Source: an uncultured Saprospiraceae bacterium (lineage in GTDB: Bacteria > Bacteroidota > Bacteroidia > Chitinophagales > Saprospiraceae). Taken from it: a stretch of DNA of 8,154 bases. A model generated the notes under the pieces. The model worked only from the letters and a program-made list of their open reading frames with translations, was not told where the DNA came from and did not search any database. The stretch is taken from contig CAKZUM010000142.1 of assembly GCA_937921525.1 (NCBI GenBank), forward strand, positions 1 through 8,154, given 5' to 3'. The position numbers were made by a program, and so were the translations under genes. Shown here one piece after another: positions 1 through 4,961 of the stretch; positions within the stretch are counted from its first letter, which is position 1; the number at the start of each line of letters is the position of its first letter.

Positions 1-84
1 TCCAAAAAAAATCCGTGTAGCTACAAAGTAGCTCTGTGTTGAATTATGTCTTATAAGTATTATGTTGATGATATTTTACTTATA

Positions 85-246
85 GAAGTTGTTTAAGAAT
101 GTAGACTGAGGTTAGTTGTAAGTGCTTGATTGTTAGGACACAGCCTTTTTATTTTTCGTAGCCTTAGCTACGGGAAATAAAAAAGGTGAAGTCATTAACA
201 ATCAATGACTTGCAAATAAGCCAGTTATACATTTTTAAACAACTTC
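85..246. repeat. Long imperfect inverted repeat (hairpin element)
   Basis: The left arm (85-162) and right arm (167-246) are reverse complements at roughly three quarters identity by hand alignment, around a 4-nt loop (CTTA). The best paired parts are the outer ~19 bp (GAAGTTGTTTAA against TTAAACAACTTC and the bases next to them), a middle block around TTGATTGTTA/TAACAATCAA, and the inner CGTAGC/GCTACG. There is no coding potential. The size and arm structure fit a MITE-like or other dispersed palindromic element. A 20-bp piece of the right arm recurs inverted at 867-886, so the sequence is not unique in the genome. Confidence 0.7.
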
Positions 247-644
247 ATAGTAACTGAAAGATTAAGTTGGCCATCTTTAGGAAGATATCGAAAGATACCC
301 TCTTGAGATATTCAAGCTGTTTTTCACGTTACTTAATCGGAATTCAGGAAAATGGAGTTTCTATGTAACTCTAATTTGAGTAGGTTGGGAAGTAATGTAG
401 ACTTCGCAAATATAAAAAAAAATACACTATTAATAGCTTTAACACTAACTAAGTTTCAAATATGAATTAAATAATATGTTTCATTTTTAATGATTTTGTT
501 ACTCAGTAAAAAAACTATAGAAATAGTTGTATTTCCTCACTTTTCCATAATATATATTTGGATTAAAATTATGCCAGTTTCTATAGAAATAGGATTCTTT
601 TCTTATTGTAAGTGATTTTTTTTTATTAGTTACTTACTACTGAC

Positions 645-681
645 AAAAAAAAAAGCGATTTTCTTTTGAAAATCGCTTTTT
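645..681 (-). terminator. Intrinsic terminator for the tolC-hlyD operon
   Basis: A perfect 14-bp stem (650-663 with 668-681, core AAAGCGATTTTC/GAAAATCGCTTT) closes a 4-nt loop. On the minus strand the stem runs into about ten consecutive T residues (complement of the A-run 645-654), the classic factor-independent layout. On the plus strand the trailing T-run is shorter and belongs to the stem, so leftward termination is favoured. The nearest minus-strand gene upstream is the hlyD-like gene. The 215-bp gap between them is mostly filled by the element at 702-860; without it the terminator would lie about 65 bp past the stop codon. Confidence 0.85.
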
Positions 682-701
682 AGTAGCTGAGTTTTGTTTA
701 A

Positions 702-860
702 AAATATATTCACACTACTGGACATTGTTTAGAACAGAGAGCAGAGACGTATTTCGATTAGAAAACAACGAAATTTCGTCATTTTTTTAAACGAAATCTG
801 TCTCTACTCTCTGCTCTCTATTCTCTGCTCTTTAAAATGTCCAGTAGTGTGAAATATATT
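702..860. mobile_element. Heptad stem-loop element, copy A, with direct repeats
   Basis: The body (711-851) ends in a perfect 16-bp inverted repeat (CACACTACTGGACATT at 711-726, complement at 836-851). It is flanked by a 9-bp direct repeat, AAATATATT, at 702-710 and 852-860, which looks like a target-site duplication. Inside, the right arm has ACGAAAT (791-797), three bases, four heptads TCTCTAC/TCTCTGC/TCTCTAT/TCTCTGC (801-828) and TCT. The left arm (about 731-756) carries the complementary purine heptads, only two of them. A 12-bp palindrome ACGAAATTTCGT lies at 768-779. There is no ORF, so it would have to be moved by enzymes encoded elsewhere. Calling it mobile is inference from the inverted and direct repeats. 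Confidence 0.6.
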
Positions 861-866
861 ATTGCA

Positions 867-886
867 TTATTTGCAAGTCATTGATT
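867..886. repeat. 20-bp fragment of the 85-246 repeat
   Basis: This stretch is the exact reverse complement of 200-219, part of the right arm of the long inverted repeat at 85-246. It ends 9 bp before the hlyD-like stop codon. It may be a remnant of a second, decayed copy of that element. Confidence 0.6.
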
Positions 887-895
887 TCTAGTTGT

Positions 896-2302
896 TTACT
901 CTTTTTCTTCTTTTTTATCGTCTTCTTTTTTAGTGTTTATCTCGCTACCATTTTTCAATTTTCTGGAAATAGCGGAATAGGGCCCCACAACAATCTCTTC
1001 TCCATCGCTCACACCCGAAAGGATTTCAATATAGGTGTCATCTTGCAGACCTGTTTTCACAGGTATCATTTTTACAGTATCTGCTGCTGAATCTGTTACA
1101 AAAATAACTTCTAAGTTAGCGTCGTCCGCTTTCTCCTTTCCCTTTTCTTTTGCCTCAGGATCTTCCCTCACTGTTACGGCTTGAATAGGGACACTCAATA
1201 CATCAGTCGCTTCATTGGTAAAAATTTCTACAGAAGCAGACATCCCCGGTCGTAGCGGAAATCTATTGCTATTAGAAGATAATGCTGCATAAGAGTCTAA
1301 ATCTATCAATATTTTTACCACAAAGTTGGTGACTTGGTCAGAATTTAAAGAAGTACCTGCGGAAGTGGCAGAGTTAGCAATCTCAGTTACCTTTCCTTTA
1401 AATTTTCTATCAATGTAAGCATCCACTTCTACCTCTACCAAATCTCCTAACTGCACTCTAGGAATATCGTTTTCACTTACGTCCACCTGCACTTCCATCG
1501 CATTCATATTGGCAACACGCATCATTTCGGTACCTGCCATCATGCCTGCGCCTACTACTCGCTCTCCTTTTTCTACATTGAGCATAGATACTACACCAGT
1601 CATTGGGCTAAAGACAGAAGTTCTTTTTAGATTAGTTTTTAATTCTTTTAAACTTGCCTCGCTACTCTTGACTGTGAATTCTGCTGCTTTTTCAGATTGT
1701 TCTGCTGCTTTTAAATTGGCTTTGGCAGATTCCAAACTAGCATCAGCCGATTTCAAATTGGCTTCTAAATTTTGAAGATTAGAAAGAGATTGGTCGAATT
1801 CGGCATCGGAGATAATCCCTTCTTTGTGCATATTCTCATTTCGCTGGTGGATAGAACGAGCATTATTCAGTTGAGCGGCTATTTGTTCTTTTTGAGCTTG
1901 AGACTGGGCTAGCATCGCTTTGTTCCTTTCAATATCAGCAGATGCTCTTGCTACTTGCGCTTTGGAATTGTTAACGCTTGCTGCCTGTCGCTCCACCTGA
2001 GATAGAATAGCGTCTGGGTCAACTTTAGCTAATAACTGCCCCATTTTTACAGAATCTCCTTCTTCAACGTATATATCTATGATTTCTCCTGATACATCAG
2101 GACTGATATTTACTTCTGTTTCTGGAAAAACTTTTCCACTTGCCGCAACCGTCTCTTTGATTGTTCTCTTCTGGACGGTGTCTATTTCTACCTTTTCGCC
2201 TTTGGGCTTTTGTTTACTTTTCCAAATAGCGCCAATAACTAGTAAGGCTATTAGCCCCACTAAAATATAAATTAACCGATTACTCTTTTTTTTCTTTGCC
2301 AT
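896..2302 (-). CDS. HlyD/MacA-family periplasmic adaptor subunit of an efflux system
   Basis: A membrane-fusion (periplasmic adaptor) protein that bridges an inner-membrane pump and a TolC-type outer-membrane channel. Of its 468 residues, 1-9 are basic (MAKKKKSNR) and 10-27 form one N-terminal membrane anchor. Residues about 50-97 are the first half of the biotinyl-lipoyl-like domain (SGEIIDIYVEEGDSVKMGQ), and about 98-228 are a long Ala/Gln/Lys/Glu-rich alpha-helical hairpin. The lipoyl domain closes at 229-265 (FSPMTGVVSMLNVEKGERV), followed by a beta-barrel (about 268-365) and a membrane-proximal domain (about 368-450). The C-terminus is a charged K/E/D tail. Start is ATG at 2300-2302. It lies 141 bp downstream of the tolC-like gene on the same strand, so the two probably share a transcript. 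The layout resembles MacA, but no MacB or RND pump gene is in the window, so the pump partner and substrate are unknown. Confidence 0.9.
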   Translation of the reverse strand: MAKKKKSNRLIYILVGLIALLVIGAIWKSKQKPKGEKVEIDTVQKRTIKETVAASGKVFPETEVNISPDVSGEIIDIYVEEGDSVKMGQLLAKVDPDAILSQVERQAASVNNSKAQVARASADIERNKAMLAQSQAQKEQIAAQLNNARSIHQRNENMHKEGIISDAEFDQSLSNLQNLEANLKSADASLESAKANLKAAEQSEKAAEFTVKSSEASLKELKTNLKRTSVFSPMTGVVSMLNVEKGERVVGAGMMAGTEMMRVANMNAMEVQVDVSENDIPRVQLGDLVEVEVDAYIDRKFKGKVTEIANSATSAGTSLNSDQVTNFVVKILIDLDSYAALSSNSNRFPLRPGMSASVEIFTNEATDVLSVPIQAVTVREDPEAKEKGKEKADDANLEVIFVTDSAADTVKMIPVKTGLQDDTYIEILSGVSDGEEIVVGPYSAISRKLKNGSEINTKKEDDKKEEKE

Positions 2303-2330
2303 ACTTGTTTAAACTTGATGCTTATTTTTA

Positions 2331-2440
2331 AGAAGCGAGAGTAGAGAAGTGAGAACAGAGATAAATTTCGTTGTAGTCGATGAAATTTCATCAACTACAA
2401 CGAAATTTATCTCTATTCTTTGCTCTCTGTTCTCTGCTCT
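2331..2440. repeat. Heptad stem-loop element, copy B, inside the tolC-hlyD spacer
   Basis: The left purine arm has AGA and four heptads (2331-2361: AGCGAGA, GTAGAGA, AGTGAGA, ACAGAGA). The right arm has ACGAAAT (2400-2406), three bases, the heptads TCTCTAT/TCTTTGC/TCTCTGT/TCTCTGC (2410-2437) and TCT. The centre (2357-2414) is a 58-bp palindrome with a single mismatched pair. The element fills most of the 141-bp spacer and ends 3 bp before the tolC-like stop codon. In the operon transcript it would fold into a very large hairpin, which could lower hlyD expression or protect the tolC mRNA; that effect is inference. Confidence 0.75.
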
Positions 2441-2443
2441 TTC

Positions 2444-3769
2444 CTAATTAATACTTAAATCTTTACCCAAATAAAAATCAATTATCTTTAATCGAAATAC
2501 ATAATCGTATTTTGATTGAATTACATTTAACTCTGCTGCATCTAGATTACCTTTTGAATTGGTAAATTCTAATGTATTAATTGCCCCTAATTCATACATT
2601 TTTTGCGCATTGTTATAAGAAACTTTAGCAGCGTCCAAAGCTGTTTGATTAGCGGCTAATTGTGATTTAGCGGCTCTCGCACTAGCAATGGCATTTTGAA
2701 TATCTGCTTTTAGTGCTTGTTTCGCTTGTTGGTTTTGAACCTCCGCATTGATTATTCTTAATCTAGCTCTTTCTACTGCCAATTTAGTTCTACTCGCATT
2801 GTAAATGGGAATGGATAGACGAGCACCTAATGTTTGCCCTAAGTTATTATCTAGTTGAGTGAAATAGCTAGGATTTGGGAAGTTAGGTATGCTTGCATAA
2901 TTCGAATTAACTTGAGCAAAGAGATCAATCTGGGGTAAGCCTAATGATTCTGCAATAGGAATATCTAATTGGGCACTTTCCATTCTCAATTCACTAGCTT
3001 TGATAGATGGCTGCGCATCTAATGCTTGGACGTATATTTCTTCTAGGGAAAGTATTTCTTCTACACTAGGAATCACATCTGCTGGTACCTCCACTCTAAT
3101 ATCTTGAGCAGGTTCCAACTCTAATAGGTTTTTTAGATTAACTAAATTAATAGCTACGTTATTCTGAGCCGTAATTAAGTTTTGTTGGTTTCTAGCTTGC
3201 TGTGCTAATATCTCTAATCGCTCGTTTTTGGGCAATACACCCGCATTAATTCGCTTGTCTGTTTGGGCCAATTGCGTATCGGTGATTTTTAATTGATTCT
3301 GAGCAATGGCTACTTGTTCTTGAGCTAATAATACATTTAGATAAACAGAAGATATTTGCAATGCTATATCATTTTGCATTGTCTCTGCATCTGCTTTTGC
3401 AGCTTCTATTTCAATAGTACTTTTTTCAATAGAATTTTTAATTAGGCCACCACTATAGACACTCATGCCTGAGGTTAAAGAAACTTGACTATTCCCAATT
3501 CTTTGATTTCTGAAATCATTGGTTGTTGGGTCAATCGTTCTACCAAAATTAAACCCACCATTAATATTAGCATTCAAATTAGGGTAGCGAGCAAACTTAT
3601 CTTCTTTGTTATCGATTACTGCTTGTTGGATGGCAATTTCAGACTGCCGAAGGTTTAAGTTATTTTTTTGAGCATGTTCTACACATTTTCGTAAAGACCA
3701 TACTTCTTGTGCTTGCACATTATAACAGAATATACATAGCAAGGTAAGTAAAAAGGTATTTCGCATCAT
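2444..3769 (-). CDS. TolC-family outer-membrane efflux channel
   Basis: Outer-membrane factor forming the exit duct of a tripartite exporter, presumably working with the HlyD-like adaptor just downstream. With the ATG at 3767-3769 the protein has 441 residues, usual for the family. Residues 1-20 are a signal peptide (MMRNTFLLTLLCIFCYNVQA, then QEVWSLRKC). Two outer-membrane efflux repeats follow: about 24-220 (a helix-rich part around NDIALQISSVYLNVLLAQEQVAIAQNQL, given here in two pieces: NDIALQISSVYLNV at 133-146 and LLAQEQVAIAQNQL at 147-160) and about 245-436 (MYELGAINTLEF at 391-402, YDYVFRLKIIDFYLGK at 421-436). The reading frame stays open upstream to a TTG at 3865, but that extension would put about 30 unrelated residues before the signal peptide, so I reject it. 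The next ATG, at 3764-3766, is an equally possible start. The stop is TAG. Confidence 0.92.
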   Translation of the reverse strand: MMRNTFLLTLLCIFCYNVQAQEVWSLRKCVEHAQKNNLNLRQSEIAIQQAVIDNKEDKFARYPNLNANINGGFNFGRTIDPTTNDFRNQRIGNSQVSLTSGMSVYSGGLIKNSIEKSTIEIEAAKADAETMQNDIALQISSVYLNVLLAQEQVAIAQNQLKITDTQLAQTDKRINAGVLPKNERLEILAQQARNQQNLITAQNNVAINLVNLKNLLELEPAQDIRVEVPADVIPSVEEILSLEEIYVQALDAQPSIKASELRMESAQLDIPIAESLGLPQIDLFAQVNSNYASIPNFPNPSYFTQLDNNLGQTLGARLSIPIYNASRTKLAVERARLRIINAEVQNQQAKQALKADIQNAIASARAAKSQLAANQTALDAAKVSYNNAQKMYELGAINTLEFTNSKGNLDAAELNVIQSKYDYVFRLKIIDFYLGKDLSIN

Positions 3770-3862
3770 TTTGTATCTTTTCGGATGATTTATCATTAGC
3801 TTTCTGAATTGCTTTTTGGAGTAAAACAGATTTCCTACAATAATAACAAGTCCTACGAATAA

Positions 3863-3870
3863 CAAAGCTA
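3863..3870 (-). promoter_or_regulatory. Possible -7 box of the tolC-hlyD promoter
   Basis: On the minus strand this reads TAGCTTTG, matching the Bacteroidota -7 consensus TAnnTTTG. It would start the transcript about 85-90 nt before the ATG at 3769. I see no good TTTG-type -33 box about 20 nt upstream, so the call is weak. Confidence 0.3.
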
Positions 3871-3996
3871 TTATTTATATTAAAGGTCTAGAATTATGGA
3901 TTAAAGGTAAGTAAAATGCGATTATTGGCAGAATTTCTCATAAAAATTAGAGAAATGATAAGAAGGTCTAAGTTACGGTATATGATAGTTGACAAT

Positions 3997-4065
3997 TTTA
4001 CCACATAGGTACATAGGTCACATAGCATACGTCATACTATGTGACCTATGTACCTATGTGGTAAA
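3997..4065. repeat. Perfect 29-bp stem-loop with internal 8-bp repeats
   Basis: Arms 3997-4025 and 4037-4065 are perfect reverse complements around an 11-nt loop (CATACGTCATA). Each arm contains two adjacent copies of ACATAGGT or its complement plus a partial third (CACATAG), so the stem is itself repetitive. A further 9 bp outside the stem also pair (3987-3995 with 4079-4087) across a bulge. No T-run follows on either strand, so it is not a standard intrinsic terminator. It may be a dispersed palindromic element or a protein-binding site. Confidence 0.85.
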
Positions 4066-4286
4066 TACAACCCTAGCTTTGTCAACTTAGTTGTATCAAG
4101 CTGCTTCATTCCTAAATTTGTGGTAAAACTAATATCAGCTGTCTGGATCAACTTATTTTTACTTCAATGCAATGTGGTAAATACAACCCTAGCTTTGTCA
4201 ACTTAGTTGTATCAAGCTGCTTCATTCCTAAATTTGTGGTAAAGCTAATATCAGCTGTCTGGATCAACTTATCTTTATTTCAATGC
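4056..4286. repeat. 116-bp tandem duplication reaching into the tlpA-like gene
   Basis: Copy 1 (4056-4170) and copy 2 (4172-4286) repeat with a 116-bp period and differ at three positions over 115 bp (about 97% identical). Copy 2 includes the stop and last codons of the tlpA-like gene (Ala-Leu-Lys-stop on the minus strand), and copy 1 keeps the same Ala-Leu-Lys-stop codons as a vestige. Each copy begins within or with a sequence from the outer right arm of the stem-loop at 3997-4065 (ATGTGGTAAA). Replication slippage or template switching at that hairpin is a plausible origin. The few differences suggest a fairly recent event. Confidence 0.93.
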
Positions 4287-4880
4287 TTTAATTTTTTCAA
4301 AAAGAATATCTTCATCTCCTGTACGGTATTTTCGTTTATGATAAACAATATTTCCATCGGCATCATATAGAAATACTTGTGGTAAACCGTTTAAGTTGCC
4401 TGGCATAACTTTAGAAAAGCCTTTATTGGTATCATGGTATGCTTCAAAAGGCCACTGACTTTCTGATACCCTTTTAGTAAAACTAGCGTAGTTCTTTTGG
4501 AAATCAGTAGAAACTGCGTAAAAATTAAAATCTTCTTCTGCTATCCATTTTGGGTATTTTTCTTTTAGGGCTTTGAGTTCCAGCCCGCAAGGGTAGCAAG
4601 TGGTTAGCCAAAATAGGACAACTGTTGGTTTCCCATTTTTCTTGAAGGTAGTTCCAGAGTTTAAGGCAGTACCTTCTACATTTGTTAAATCCACATTATA
4701 TGGATAAGCTGTAGCAATAGGTAATCCTTCTGAAGGTATAGTACCTTTGTAATGAGCAGGCACTTTAAAGCTAGGAACAGTAGCTGTAGCTACCTTTTCA
4801 GCAGGAGGAGGAGTTACTTGTTGAGATTGGCAAGCGAGGAATGTAAATAGTAGAATTGGAAGGAAAAATAGTTTTTTCAC
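4275..4880 (-). CDS. TlpA-like thioredoxin-fold lipoprotein
   Basis: A membrane-anchored, periplasm-facing thiol-disulfide oxidoreductase of the TlpA/ResA/AhpC-TSA type. I choose the GTG at 4878-4880 as start, giving 201 residues: it yields a clean lipoprotein signal (VKKLFFLPILLFTFLAC, acylated Cys17), whereas no ATG exists upstream in frame and the TTG at 4922 would add a charged stretch before the signal. After a Pro-rich linker (about residues 18-45) comes the thioredoxin fold with the CxxC site CYPC (Cys95 and Cys98, in VVLFWLTTCYPCGLELK) and the cis-proline segment GLPQVFLYDADGNIVY near the C-terminus. The first member of the CxxC pair is in the usual place, so it should be redox active. 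The substrate is unknown; cytochrome c maturation or envelope thiol repair are typical roles. Its 3' end is part of a tandem duplication. Confidence 0.85.
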   Translation of the reverse strand: MKKLFFLPILLFTFLACQSQQVTPPPAEKVATATVPSFKVPAHYKGTIPSEGLPIATAYPYNVDLTNVEGTALNSGTTFKKNGKPTVVLFWLTTCYPCGLELKALKEKYPKWIAEEDFNFYAVSTDFQKNYASFTKRVSESQWPFEAYHDTNKGFSKVMPGNLNGLPQVFLYDADGNIVYHKRKYRTGDEDILFEKIKALK

Positions 4881-4887
4881 AAGTTTA

Positions 4888-4895
4888 TATTTTTG
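4888..4895 (+). promoter_or_regulatory. Possible -7 box of the mutS-like gene
   Basis: TATTTTTG matches TAnnTTTG and would start transcription about 60 nt before the ATG at 4962. The -33 position holds only A residues, so support is weak. If real, the transcript would start inside the 5' region of the divergent tlpA-like gene. Confidence 0.3.
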
Positions 4896-4923
4896 TGCGT
4901 CCTTATACCTGTATCGGTACAAT

Positions 4924-4955
4924 CAAAAATACATCAAATAGAAAGCCTTGGCAAG
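4924..4955 (-). promoter_or_regulatory. Bacteroidota-type promoter of the tlpA-like gene
   Basis: On the minus strand CTTG (4952-4955) is followed after 20 nt by TATTTTTG (4924-4931), close to the TTTG-N19-21-TAnnTTTG pattern of Bacteroidota housekeeping promoters. Transcription would start near 4917, about 35-40 nt before the GTG at 4880. This also argues against the TTG start at 4922, which would lie upstream of the transcript start. Confidence 0.5.
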
Positions 4956-4961
4956 TTAAAT

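Larger units (their letters stand above)
1..895. other. Non-coding region left of the hlyD-like gene
   Basis: No convincing coding sequence is visible on either strand in this AT-rich stretch. It holds a long imperfect inverted repeat (85-246), an intrinsic terminator (645-681), a heptad stem-loop element with flanking direct repeats (702-860) and a 20-bp fragment of the first repeat (867-886). Between 250 and 640 I see only small hairpins, such as the 6-bp stem at 513-528, and A/T runs, with no recognisable gene. A degraded gene in 250-640 cannot be excluded by eye. Confidence 0.7.
3770..4274. other. Repeat-rich spacer between the tlpA-like and tolC-like genes
   Basis: This 505-bp gap separates two minus-strand genes and shows no convincing coding sequence. 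It contains a possible tolC promoter box (3863-3870), a weak 7-bp stem hairpin (3933-3956), a perfect 29-bp stem-loop (3997-4065) and most of a 116-bp tandem duplication (4056-4286). The length and repeats argue against co-transcription of tlpA and tolC. Confidence 0.7.

Noticed and set aside
19..33. 6-bp hairpin AGCTAC/GTAGCT near the left edge
   Set aside because: Too short to distinguish from chance, with no T-run and no gene context visible.
881..1090. Plus-strand ORF of 69 codons
   Set aside because: It lies antisense to the 3' end of the hlyD-like gene, has low-complexity Phe-rich composition from the complementary Lys/Glu codons, and has no family features.
1509..2270. Two plus-strand ORFs (1509-1775, 2079-2270)
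   Set aside because: Both are antisense shadows of the hlyD-like gene; the long helical-hairpin codons produce open antisense frames.
2301..2456. ATACTT at 2301-2306 and 2451-2456, again 150 bp apart, as a target duplication of copy B
   Set aside because: Only 6 bp match, and rejoining at these points would remove the tolC stop and fuse tolC in frame to hlyD, which is an unlikely ancestral state. The equal spacing may be chance.
3770..3865. N-terminal extension of the tolC-like protein to the TTG at 3865
   Set aside because: The extension would place 32 residues before an obvious signal peptide and would overlap the possible promoter box.
3933..3956. 7-bp stem hairpin as a terminator of the tlpA-like gene
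   Set aside because: The 10-nt loop is large, the stem is AT-rich and no T-run follows on the minus strand.
4167..4370. Plus-strand ORF of 67 codons
   Set aside because: It spans the tandem duplication and the antisense of the tlpA-like gene, and its sequence has no recognisable domain.
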